Both the position numbers and the translations under genes were made by a program. Shown here piece after piece: positions 33,077-41,619 of a DNA stretch of 64,000 nucleotides. Under the pieces are notes generated by a model that did not search any database, was not told the DNA's origin, and saw only the letters and a program-made list of their open reading frames with translations. The DNA lies in NCBI GenBank assembly GCA_002425415.1, contig DIMG01000031.1, positions 16,670-80,669 on the forward strand, in the 5' to 3' direction. Numbering within the stretch: position 1 is the first letter of the stretch; every line of letters starts with the position of its first letter. Origin of the DNA: Micavibrio sp. UBA5572 (GTDB taxonomy: Bacteria; Pseudomonadota; Alphaproteobacteria; Micavibrionales; Micavibrionaceae).

Positions 33077-33556
33077 TTAGAAATCCTCGTCATCAAGGCT
33101 GGAAAGTCCAGAGAAGGATGTCTGGGATGCCCAGAAGCGTTCCAGCTGTTTCATGGTGTGGTTTAAATCCACGAGATCAGGATCTTCGATACCGATTGAT
33201 TTCAATTTGTCTTCATGACGCGAGAACATGTCATCCAGTGCTTTGTGTAACTCCGCGCCTTTATCTGTTAGTTTAACACGAATGGAGCGTTTGTCATGGA
33301 CTGAGCGTTCTTGCGTAATATAGCTGTTTTCCGTCATTTTTTTGACGTTATAGGATACGTTTGACCCTAAATAATATCCACGCAGGGTCAACTCACCTAC
33401 GGTCATTTCATCTTTGCCGACGTTATGCAGGATCATGGCCTGAACGTTGTTAATGTCCTGAATCCCTTTTCTATCGAGTTCTGTTTTAACAACATCCAGA
33501 AAATAACGGTGAAGACGCTCAATCAACTGGATTGATTCAAAATATTGTGACGTCAT
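33077..33556 (-). CDS. MarR family transcriptional regulator
   Basis: Winged-helix regulator of 159 aa. The wing and recognition helix region YYLGSNVSYNVKKMTENSY followed by DKRSIRVKLTDKGAELH is typical of MarR, and the N-terminal helices would dimerise. The C-terminal 40 residues are acidic. AGGAG 7 bp before the ATG at 33556 decides this start over the longer frame. It is divergent from hemB; a CTTGG/CCAAG inverted repeat at 33660-33684 lies between them. Ligand and target unknown; cell-envelope regulators of this subgroup exist in rhizobia. Confidence 0.85.
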   Translation of the reverse strand: MTSQYFESIQLIERLHRYFLDVVKTELDRKGIQDINNVQAMILHNVGKDEMTVGELTLRGYYLGSNVSYNVKKMTENSYITQERSVHDKRSIRVKLTDKGAELHKALDDMFSRHEDKLKSIGIEDPDLVDLNHTMKQLERFWASQTSFSGLSSLDDEDF

Positions 33557-33758
33557 AAAAAAGCTCCTTAGATGCGTAACAGAATAAAAAAGAGAATTGG
33601 ATATGATATCCTTAATCAATCTGCATCATAACGCTTTAAAAGTAAATTTTCCGATAAATCTTGGTAAAGTTTTATCTATCCAAGTCAAAATTCTTTACAC
33701 CGCCCTTAAAACGACCTAGAAAAGTTCTTCTGTAAACATGCACCAAACGGAGCAGATC

Positions 33759-34799
33759 ATGGGACTTCCTCAGCTTAAACCTATTTCAGAACAACAGATT
33801 ATCGGCGTTACTCCCACGCACCGCCCTCGGCGGTTAAGGCAGTCGGATGCCATGCGTCGCCTAGTTAGGGAAAATAGTCTTTCGACGGATGATTTTATTT
33901 ATCCGATTTTTGTTGATGAAGCCCTCAGCGAGCCGCTTGAAGTTTCTTCTATGCCAGGTGTCTTTCGTCAAACAGAAAAAAGTATGGAAACTTTATTGAA
34001 GCGAGTCGAGGCTGCAAAAATTCCTGCTGTTATGTTGTTTGGAGTCTCTGCCCATAAAGATCATGAAGGAACAGATTCATTCCGCAAAGGCGGATTGATG
34101 GATCGTATGGTTAAGCGGGCAAAGGACACCTGTCCCGAATTGGTCATTATAGCCGACGCCTGTTTTTGTGAATATACAGATCATGGGCATTGCGGCCCTC
34201 TGGATCACATTCATAATGATGTTGATAATGATCGAACGATTGCCAATATTGCACTTCAGGCTGTGACAGCAGCGGAATCCGGTGCTGATGTGATTGCTCC
34301 ATCCGGCATGATGGATGGCCAGGTTGCCGCTATTCGTTCTGCCCTGGATGAAAGCGGTTTTAACCGTACCTCCATTATGGCTTATGCTGCCAAATATGCA
34401 TCCGGTTTTTATGGTCCATTTCGTGACGCTTCCGGATGCTCTCTTGGTGCGGGCGAAGGTCCTGCCAACCGCAAAACATATCAAATGGATCCGGCAAATT
34501 CCGAAGAAGCCTTGCGTGAAGTTGCGTTTGATATTGAAGAAGGCGCAGACATGGTCATGGTCAAACCCGGCCTTGCCTATCTCGATATTTTGTATCAAGT
34601 GAAAGAGAATTTCGGCATGCCCACTTTTGCTTATAATGTCTCTGGCGAGTATTGCATGATTAAGGCGGCTGCGCGTAACGGATGGATTGATGAAGAAGCT
34701 GCCATGATGGAAATGCTGTTAGCGTTCAAACGCGCCGGAGCAGATGGAATTATTAGCTACGCTGCCCTTGATGCCGCAAAATATCTGGCAAAAGGGTAA
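33759..34799 (+). CDS. hemB: Delta-aminolevulinic acid dehydratase (zinc type)
   Basis: Condenses two aminolevulinates to porphobilinogen in haem synthesis. Schiff-base lysines are in MAYAAKYASGFYGPF and MVMVKPGLAYLDI. The metal site reads ACFCEYTDHGHCG with Cys135, Cys137 and Cys145, the same spacing as the zinc ligands of E. coli HemB, whereas many alphaproteobacterial enzymes have Asp/Ala there and use Mg2+ or no metal. GGAG supports the ATG at 33759 (346 aa). trpE follows after 9 bp. Confidence 0.96.
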   Translation: MGLPQLKPISEQQIIGVTPTHRPRRLRQSDAMRRLVRENSLSTDDFIYPIFVDEALSEPLEVSSMPGVFRQTEKSMETLLKRVEAAKIPAVMLFGVSAHKDHEGTDSFRKGGLMDRMVKRAKDTCPELVIIADACFCEYTDHGHCGPLDHIHNDVDNDRTIANIALQAVTAAESGADVIAPSGMMDGQVAAIRSALDESGFNRTSIMAYAAKYASGFYGPFRDASGCSLGAGEGPANRKTYQMDPANSEEALREVAFDIEEGADMVMVKPGLAYLDILYQVKENFGMPTFAYNVSGEYCMIKAAARNGWIDEEAAMMEMLLAFKRAGADGIISYAALDAAKYLAKG

Positions 34800-34808
34800 G
34801 CCTGTATA

Positions 34809-36278
34809 ATGCCCCACGAACAAGAAGAGGCTTTTATCAAGAATTTTTACGCAGGCAAAAATCAAATCCTGCATGAATGGATCGTGTCTGATTTTGATAC
34901 GCCTGTTTCTGCCTACCTTAAACTGACGGATGGCGAGCCATATTCTTTTTTGCTTGAGTCTGTTGAAGGAGGAGAAAAGCTCGGGCGTTATACGATTATC
35001 GGTTATGATCCCGATCTTGTCTGGTCTTGTGAGGATTACCGCAGCACTGAACAAAATCCGCTTGATGAGCTGCGCCACATTCTCAAAGATTCCGTAATAG
35101 ATTTAGGTGAAGCCGATTTACCACCGATGGCATCATCAGGTCTGTTCGGGTATATGGGATATGACATGATCCGCATTATTGAGAAAATTCCGGATCAAAA
35201 TCCTGATACGCTCGGCATTGCGGATTCCATTTTTATGCGCCCTCAAATCCTTGTCATTTTTGACAATATCAAGCATAAGATTTGCGTCATTGCTCCGGTG
35301 TATCAGCATCAGAGGAATTCCGATCTATCTGCGGAAGACACTCTCATTCATGCGCGGGAGCGATTGGAAAAGGCCATCGAATGCATTCGCGGTAATCTTC
35401 AAATCACATCCTATCAATCAAAGTTTTTAGCCTTACCTGTTCCACACTTCAATATGACCAAAGACGATTATTTTGCGATGGTCGAAAAAGGGAAAGACTA
35501 CATTCGTGCAGGAGATATTTTTCAATTTGTTCCGTCCCAAAGATTCACGATTGACTTTGATTTGCCTCCCTTTGATTTATATCGGTCTTTGCGCAGGACA
35601 AACCCCTCTCCTTTCCTTTTTTATATCAAGTTTCCCGATTTTTCTTTGGTCGGATCAAGCCCCGAAATATTAGTGCGTGTCCGTGATGGTGAAGTAACCA
35701 TTCGACCAATTGCAGGAACACGTCCGCGTGGAAAAGACACAGCGCAGGATCTTGCCTTAAAAGAAGATTTGTTAAATGATCCGAAAGAAATTTCAGAACA
35801 TCTGATGCTACTTGATCTGGGGCGCAACGATGTCGGAAAGGTGGCCAAGATTGGAAGTGTTCATGTGACCGATCAATTTATTATCGAATATTATTCCCAT
35901 GTCATGCATATCGTTTCCAATGTGACAGGAAAGCTCCGCCAAGGCCTTGATGCGTTGGATGCCTTGATGTCCGGCTCGCCCGCCGGAACTGTGAGCGGAG
36001 CTCCGAAAATCCGTGCCATGGAAATTATTGATGAACTTGAGCCCGTGAAGCGCAAGTTTTACGGCGGATGTGTCGGATACCTTGCTGCAAATGGGAATAT
36101 CGACACTTGCATTGCGCTTAGAACATGTATTGTCAAAGACGGTAAAATTTATTTGCAGGCTGGCGGCGGCGTTGTGGCCGATAGTGTACCGGAAAATGAA
36201 TTTCAAGAAAGTATCAACAAAGGCAAGGCCATTTTGAAGGCTGCCGAAGAGGCTATTCTTTTTAGCAAGAAAAATTAG
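34809..36278 (+). CDS. trpE: Anthranilate synthase component I
   Basis: Chorismate to anthranilate, the committed tryptophan step. The feedback-binding motif SFLLESVEGGE lies near residue 46, and the catalytic domain shows IRPIAGTRPRG (Ala where PabB has Lys), LLDLGRNDVGKVA and SPAGTVSGAPKIRAM. 489 aa, not fused with trpG, unlike rhizobia. Nine bases after hemB; there is no room for a tryptophan leader attenuator. Confidence 0.96.
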   Translation: MPHEQEEAFIKNFYAGKNQILHEWIVSDFDTPVSAYLKLTDGEPYSFLLESVEGGEKLGRYTIIGYDPDLVWSCEDYRSTEQNPLDELRHILKDSVIDLGEADLPPMASSGLFGYMGYDMIRIIEKIPDQNPDTLGIADSIFMRPQILVIFDNIKHKICVIAPVYQHQRNSDLSAEDTLIHARERLEKAIECIRGNLQITSYQSKFLALPVPHFNMTKDDYFAMVEKGKDYIRAGDIFQFVPSQRFTIDFDLPPFDLYRSLRRTNPSPFLFYIKFPDFSLVGSSPEILVRVRDGEVTIRPIAGTRPRGKDTAQDLALKEDLLNDPKEISEHLMLLDLGRNDVGKVAKIGSVHVTDQFIIEYYSHVMHIVSNVTGKLRQGLDALDALMSGSPAGTVSGAPKIRAMEIIDELEPVKRKFYGGCVGYLAANGNIDTCIALRTCIVKDGKIYLQAGGGVVADSVPENEFQESINKGKAILKAAEEAILFSKKN

Positions 36279-36310
36279 CGCGTAAAACAACTGGATGTTA
36301 GTGGTTATTG

Positions 36311-36886
36311 ATGATTACTCTTATAGACAATTACGACAGCTTTACATACAACCTTGTCCAGTATATTGGGAATTTGGGGCGGGAGTGTTCGGTTATACGA
36401 AATGACAAGAAAAATGTCGCCGAAATCTTGAAAGATTCTCCTGAATATATTGTACTCTCTCCTGGTCCTAGTGATCCAGACCATGCTGGAGTGTGCCTTG
36501 ATCTGATCGGTGCCGCAACCGATCATGGCATCCCTTTGCTTGGAGTTTGTCTTGGTCATCAGTCGATTGGACAATATTTTGGCGGGAAAGTTATTCGCGC
36601 TCCCCAACCTATGCACGGGAAAATTTCTTCTATTCCTCATTGCGGCAAAGGGATTTTTTCTGGAATTCCTTCTCCGTTTTCAGTGACAAGATACCATTCG
36701 TTGATTGTGGAAAAAGAAAGTTTGCCCGACTGCCTCGAAATTACAGCGGAAACAGAAGATGGGTTGATTATGGGATTGTCGCACAAAACAAAACCCATTC
36801 ATGGGGTACAATTTCATCCGGAAAGCATTGCGACTCAATATGGCCTTGACCTTTTGAGTAATTTCTTCACCATAGCACCATTATGA
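36311..36886 (+). CDS. trpG: Anthranilate synthase component II (glutamine amidotransferase)
   Basis: Supplies ammonia to TrpE. Catalytic Cys in LGVCLGHQSIG (near residue 79) and His-Glu in VQFHPESIA. 191 aa from the ATG at 36311; a TTG codon just before it is the longer alternative. Overlaps trpD by 4 bp (ATGA). Confidence 0.94.
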   Translation: MITLIDNYDSFTYNLVQYIGNLGRECSVIRNDKKNVAEILKDSPEYIVLSPGPSDPDHAGVCLDLIGAATDHGIPLLGVCLGHQSIGQYFGGKVIRAPQPMHGKISSIPHCGKGIFSGIPSPFSVTRYHSLIVEKESLPDCLEITAETEDGLIMGLSHKTKPIHGVQFHPESIATQYGLDLLSNFFTIAPL

Positions 36887-37902
36887 TTGCCCGAATTCTT
36901 AAATCTGTCAGAAACAATGAGGCTCTTTCAAAAGAAGAGGTTGCCTTTGCTTTTTCCTCGATTCTGGACGGGATTTGGACGCCTGCCCAAATCGGGGCTT
37001 TTCTGATGGGATTATCCCAACGCGGAGAAACCTCCGCTGAAATTTCCGGTGCAGCGCAGGTTTTACGTGAGCGTGCCAGTTTTATTTCTGCGCCTGATGG
37101 TGCGATTGATTGTTGTGGGACGGGTGGAGATCAGTCCAATTCCTTGAATATTTCAACAGCGGTGGCTTTTGTTGTCGCCTCTTGTGGTGTTCCGGTTGCC
37201 AAGCATGGGAATCGTGCCGCCAGTTCAAAATCCGGCGCGGCGGATGTCCTTGAGGAAATTGGCATCAATCTTGACCTTTCCCCTTCTCAATGTGAACAGG
37301 CTCTTCGTGAAACCGGTTTTTGCTTTTTAATGGCGCCCCATCATCATAGGGATTTGAAACCGCTGGCGGCATTACGCAAAGACCTGGGGTTCAGGACAAT
37401 CTTTAATTTGTTGGGGCCTTTGGTTAATCCAGCACGAACGCAGTTCCAGTTGATCGGCGTTTTTGATAAAAGTTTTGTCAGACCGATGGCGGAAGCTTTG
37501 GCACAACTGGGGACACAAAAATCGTGGGTTGTTCATGGTTCGGACGGAATGGATGAAATTACATTATCCGGAACAACATATTGCGCCCAAATCGAAAACG
37601 GACAAATCAGCGAAATAGAGCTTAGTCCCAAAGATTTTGGTTTGGCTCAGAGTGATGCCCAAGATATTCGGGGAGGTGATGCGGCCTATAACGCTGCCGC
37701 TTTGCTTGACTTATTGAACGGCGAACAAAGTGCCTATCGTGAAATTGTTCTGGCGAACGCTGCAGCTTCGCTGGTGATTGCAGGAAAAGCGGAGACTTTG
37801 CCAGACGGAGTTAGCATTGCATCTCATGCCCTTGATCATGGAGAAACCCTCAAACTTATGACGACTTATCGTCGTTTTACCAAAAATCAGGAGGCCGCAT
37901 GA
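36883..37902 (+). CDS. trpD: Anthranilate phosphoribosyltransferase
   Basis: Transfers phosphoribose from PRPP to anthranilate. The glycine-rich PRPP site is CCGTGGDQSNSLNIST (near residue 79), followed by VAKHGNRAASSKSG. 339 aa, normal. 4-bp overlaps with trpG and trpC show tight operon structure. Confidence 0.96.
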   Translation: MIARILKSVRNNEALSKEEVAFAFSSILDGIWTPAQIGAFLMGLSQRGETSAEISGAAQVLRERASFISAPDGAIDCCGTGGDQSNSLNISTAVAFVVASCGVPVAKHGNRAASSKSGAADVLEEIGINLDLSPSQCEQALRETGFCFLMAPHHHRDLKPLAALRKDLGFRTIFNLLGPLVNPARTQFQLIGVFDKSFVRPMAEALAQLGTQKSWVVHGSDGMDEITLSGTTYCAQIENGQISEIELSPKDFGLAQSDAQDIRGGDAAYNAAALLDLLNGEQSAYREIVLANAAASLVIAGKAETLPDGVSIASHALDHGETLKLMTTYRRFTKNQEAA

Positions 37903-38702
37903 ATACGTTGGAAAAAATTTGTGCGGACAAATTGGAACATGTTCATCGGACAGAGCATTTAATTCCTGAAATTGTTTTTTTTGAACGTGCCAAATTTAAA
38001 ATTGCTCCTCTCGGCTTTTGTCAAGCCATCCGAAATGCAAATGCATCTGGTGAGCCTGCCTTAATTGCCGAAGTCAAAAAAGCATCACCCAGCAAAGGTA
38101 TTATTCGCGCGGATTTTGATCCGGTCAAAATATCAAGACTTTATCAATCTTCTGGTGCGACGTGTATCTCGGTTTTAACCGATCAGCCTTATTTCAAAGG
38201 TTCGGATGAAGATCTGGAAGCTGTTAAATCAACGGTGGCTATTCCTGTTATCCGCAAAGACTTTATGCTGACCCCTTATCAGGTTATTGAAAGCCGTGCG
38301 CTCGGGGCGGATTGCATTTTGTTGATTATGGCAGCATTATCTGACCCCGAAGCAAAAAATCTTTATCAATGCGCAGTTGATCTGGGCATGGATGTGTTGG
38401 TCGAGGTTCATGACAAACTCGAGCTTGACCGCGCGTTAAAACTTGATCCGATGATGATCGGGGTTAATTCCAGAAACCTCAAAACTCTGGACGTTAACCT
38501 GAAAACAGCATTTGATCTACTAACCTCTATTCCCGATCATATTATTCGCGTGGCCGAAAGCGGGATTTCCTCTCATACCGAGCTGGATGCCTTGCATAAA
38601 GCGGGCTATAACGCCTTTCTTGTCGGGGAAAGCCTAATCCGCCAGAATAATATCGCTCTGGCTGTTCAAAAACTTCTTGGCAAAGCCCCTGAATCGGCGT
38701 AA
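37899..38702 (+). CDS. trpC: Indole-3-glycerol phosphate synthase
   Basis: TIM-barrel enzyme closing the indole ring. Motifs: LIAEVKKASPSKGIIR (catalytic Lys/Glu region), VIRKDFMLTPYQV and VGVNSRNL-type GVNSRNLKTLDVN, ending SGISSHTEL. 267 aa. Followed by lexA after a 54-bp gap; moaC and moeA, usually between trpC and lexA in this group, are absent. trpF, trpB and trpA are not in the window. Confidence 0.96.
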   Translation: MNTLEKICADKLEHVHRTEHLIPEIVFFERAKFKIAPLGFCQAIRNANASGEPALIAEVKKASPSKGIIRADFDPVKISRLYQSSGATCISVLTDQPYFKGSDEDLEAVKSTVAIPVIRKDFMLTPYQVIESRALGADCILLIMAALSDPEAKNLYQCAVDLGMDVLVEVHDKLELDRALKLDPMMIGVNSRNLKTLDVNLKTAFDLLTSIPDHIIRVAESGISSHTELDALHKAGYNAFLVGESLIRQNNIALAVQKLLGKAPESA

Positions 38703-38712
38703 AACAAAAGAA

Positions 38713-38727
38713 GAACAAATCAAGAAT
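38713..38727 (+). promoter_or_regulatory. LexA-box-like site upstream of lexA
   Basis: GAAC, seven bases, GAAT. The alphaproteobacterial LexA operator is GAAC-N7-GAAC, so this differs at one base of the second half. It lies 30 bp before the lexA start, the expected place for autoregulation. Confidence 0.5.
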
Positions 38728-38756
38728 AGAAGAGAACGAAACTTAGAGGGATCACC

Positions 38757-39431
38757 ATGTTGACCAGAAAACAACGCGAATTGCTGCTTTTTATTCATGG
38801 ACGTCTTCAAGTTGGTGGCGTTGCACCCTCGTTTGATGAAATGAAAGATGCGCTGGATCTCAAATCAAAATCAGGGATTCACCGTCTTATTACCGGATTG
38901 GTGGAACGCGGTTACCTCCAACGGCTGCCAAACCGCGCCCGCGCTGTCGAAGTCACCCGTTTACCTGAGGATATTGACCTGAAGTCTTCATCATCAAAGC
39001 CCTCCTCATCTTCTGTTCTGGATAAAATTTCAGAAAAAATTTCGGATGTCACCAGCCTGCCTATGGTTGGGAAAATCGCCGCAGGAACGCCGATTGAGGC
39101 CATTCAAAACGATACAGATTTCCTTGATGTTCCTGCCTCTATGCTTGGAAGCGGTGAATATTATGCTTTGCGCGTTGAGGGCGATTCCATGGTCAATGCT
39201 GGAATCAATGATGATGACATTGTGATTATTCGCAAAAGCAATCAGGCAAGGGACGGTAAAATTGTTGTTGCTTTGGTTGACGGGACGGAGGCGACTCTGA
39301 AACGCATATACAGACGCGAAGGAAAAGTTATTCTGGAAGCCGAGAACGAAGCCTATAAACCCCGCATTCTAACAGCAGATCGGGTGGAAATTCAGGGTGA
39401 ATTGGCGTCTCTGATGCGGACGTATCATTAA
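38757..39431 (+). CDS. lexA: LexA repressor
   Basis: SOS repressor with self-cleavage. N-terminal winged helix (LTRKQRELLLFIHGRL, SKSGIHRLITGLVERGYLQRL), serine/lysine-rich linker (residues 75-95), cleavage bond Ala109-Gly110 in GKIAAGTP, and the catalytic dyad Ser144 (EGDSM) and Lys182 (ATLKRIY). 224 aa. AGAGGG precedes the ATG. A LexA-box-like site upstream suggests autoregulation. Convergent with comEC, as in related genomes. Confidence 0.97.
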   Translation: MLTRKQRELLLFIHGRLQVGGVAPSFDEMKDALDLKSKSGIHRLITGLVERGYLQRLPNRARAVEVTRLPEDIDLKSSSSKPSSSSVLDKISEKISDVTSLPMVGKIAAGTPIEAIQNDTDFLDVPASMLGSGEYYALRVEGDSMVNAGINDDDIVIIRKSNQARDGKIVVALVDGTEATLKRIYRREGKVILEAENEAYKPRILTADRVEIQGELASLMRTYH

Positions 39432-39450
39432 GTTTTGCTTTTACATTTCT

Positions 39451-41592
39451 TCAGTAGTTTCTTGGGTTATAACTCCATGGACGCCAGCCTCTATAATCAC
39501 GCGCAGTTTCTATACGCGGAAGAGATCTGCTGTTTTCTCTCGTGATTTGAGCAGCTCCGTATTTTCTAAAAAACCCTGCATCCATAACTTTTGCGTGAGG
39601 ACAAAACTTCTTTCCCAGCCATTTTGATGTCACCAGAATATCTGCCCAATCACAATCTTTTTGAAGAGCATCATAAGATTCACCAAAAGAAATTTTTGTG
39701 CCTGCGGCTATGATCCGGCATAAAGACTGGTCGCAGGTTATCTTATCTTGTGTGGTCAGTATCACCTGCCCTTCCTTCGGGAAAGGATTTTGGGTCGCAA
39801 TGCCCAGATGTTGCAGCCATTGATTGCGAATAAAACGTTCTTTACGTATTGTTGAAACCCATGACGTTTGACCATCTTTCACCATTATAATTTTTCCGGT
39901 TTGAGAAATCAGAATATCCGGTGTTTTTTCAATCATCAAAAAAATCAGGGCAAATGCCAGAAATGGAAGAGAGATAAATTTCCATTTCCCTTTAAACAAA
40001 ATAAAAATCAAACCGGATAGTGAACAAAGATACAAGAAAGCAGGCGGGGACATTTCACCAGTGATCAAGGCGCCTGGCAAATCCTGAACAAATCGGGCAA
40101 CTTCCAATAACCAATCGACACCAATGGTCATCATTTGAAGCGAATAGCCCGCTATTCCAAACGGAATCAGCACGTAAGAGATCAACATCATAGGCATAAT
40201 AATTATACCAGAGAGCGGCATAGCAAGCATATTACCGAGCACACTATAACTTGCCATTTGTTGGAAGTGATACCAAACGAACGGTGCGGTTGCGAGCGAA
40301 GCCACAAAACTTGTCAGAATTGCTCCTGACAAATACAGCATTATCTTTTTGATCCAGCCTGCGTCCCTGTTTTGTTTGAGCCAGATCGGGCGCATCCATT
40401 CGGCTACAGCAACCAAAGCTGTGACAGCGGCAAATGACATTTGAAAACTGGCCGACCAGATACTTTCCGGCGAAATCACTAAAACAAGAATGGCTGAAAA
40501 TCCAATCAAGCGTAAAGAAAAGGGCGAACGATCCAGCATGATTGCAATAAGGGCAACCCCCGTCATCAACAAGGCGCGGGTTGTTGGAACGCTCGGAACA
40601 ACAAATCCTACATAAGCCGAACATACAATAAGAGCCACAAAGGCCGAGATTTTTTTAATGTCAAACCGCAAAGCCAATGCGGAAATCATGGAAAGAAAAA
40701 ATCTTACAATAAAAAAAACAGGGGCAGCCACCATCGCCACATGCAGACCGGAAATTGAAATGATGTGCGCCAAACCAGATGCACGTAATGCTTGCCAGTC
40801 TTGATCGTCTATGGCGGCGCGTTCACCGGTCATCAAGGCCACAACAATTCCTTGTGAAGGCCCCGAGGTATTTTCTTTGATAACTTTTGAAACATTTTGC
40901 CGCACTTTGTCCAGTTTGGGAATTATACTTTCTCGATGCTCGACCAAGTATATTCTGGAAACTGCGAAACCAAGCCCCCCTATTCCTTCAAAATAAAAAT
41001 GGCGGGCATAATCATAAGTTCCGGGCATGACGGGCTGGGCTGGTGGTGATAATTTCGCAAGAAGAGAAATGCGATCTCCGACTTCTATTCCTTCGTCCAT
41101 TTTTGTTCTGGCAGTAAGCCTAACAGATTTAGGGGTTTGATCCGGTGTCCATTTCTCTATGGCCAAATCTTCCAATAAAATCTGCTTTCCCTTTTTTCCG
41201 CCCTGATCTTCCATATGAGCCAAAGTGGCCTCAATTTTCACCAAGCGCGTTTCTTTTTCGATCATGGGGGTACCCGCGATATGACTGCGTATTTGGGACA
41301 AGGAAAATCCCAAAGCTATACCGATGATGGCCAATACCAGTAAAAAAATCAGGTAGCGAATTTCCGATTCACTTTTGATACGATAAAGACGGCGAGTCCA
41401 GAATATCAATGGAATAATTGCAACCCATGCCGAAACGGTCAAGGTCGGACTTGGTTCCGAATACAGGGAAAAATAAAGGGCAGAACCAAACCCTAGAAAT
41501 ACAGGAGGCCACAACAGACGTGTTTCTTCTTGATGGGCAAAAAATCCTGCCAGAGAAGGTATAGATGCCAAAAATACTTTAAATATTGTCAA
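39451..41592 (-). CDS. comEC: ComEC/Rec2-type DNA uptake channel
   Basis: Polytopic inner-membrane protein for single-stranded DNA import in transformation. An N-terminal DUF4131 region (about residues 20-190) is followed by the Competence domain with ASGLAHIISISGLHVAMVAAP and many helices (about 240-540). The C-terminal 170 residues do not show the HxHxDH metallo-beta-lactamase motif, so the nuclease-like domain is absent or degenerate, which is common in alphaproteobacteria. 713 aa. Its position between lexA and gltX is conserved. Confidence 0.9.
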   Translation of the reverse strand: MTIFKVFLASIPSLAGFFAHQEETRLLWPPVFLGFGSALYFSLYSEPSPTLTVSAWVAIIPLIFWTRRLYRIKSESEIRYLIFLLVLAIIGIALGFSLSQIRSHIAGTPMIEKETRLVKIEATLAHMEDQGGKKGKQILLEDLAIEKWTPDQTPKSVRLTARTKMDEGIEVGDRISLLAKLSPPAQPVMPGTYDYARHFYFEGIGGLGFAVSRIYLVEHRESIIPKLDKVRQNVSKVIKENTSGPSQGIVVALMTGERAAIDDQDWQALRASGLAHIISISGLHVAMVAAPVFFIVRFFLSMISALALRFDIKKISAFVALIVCSAYVGFVVPSVPTTRALLMTGVALIAIMLDRSPFSLRLIGFSAILVLVISPESIWSASFQMSFAAVTALVAVAEWMRPIWLKQNRDAGWIKKIMLYLSGAILTSFVASLATAPFVWYHFQQMASYSVLGNMLAMPLSGIIIMPMMLISYVLIPFGIAGYSLQMMTIGVDWLLEVARFVQDLPGALITGEMSPPAFLYLCSLSGLIFILFKGKWKFISLPFLAFALIFLMIEKTPDILISQTGKIIMVKDGQTSWVSTIRKERFIRNQWLQHLGIATQNPFPKEGQVILTTQDKITCDQSLCRIIAAGTKISFGESYDALQKDCDWADILVTSKWLGKKFCPHAKVMDAGFFRKYGAAQITRENSRSLPRIETARDYRGWRPWSYNPRNY

Positions 41593-41619
41593 AAAACATA
41601 CTTCCCTGATTTGAAAGCC

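Noticed and set aside
34800..34808. Tryptophan leader attenuator before trpE
   Set aside because: Only 9 bp separate hemB and trpE, so there is no leader peptide or attenuator.
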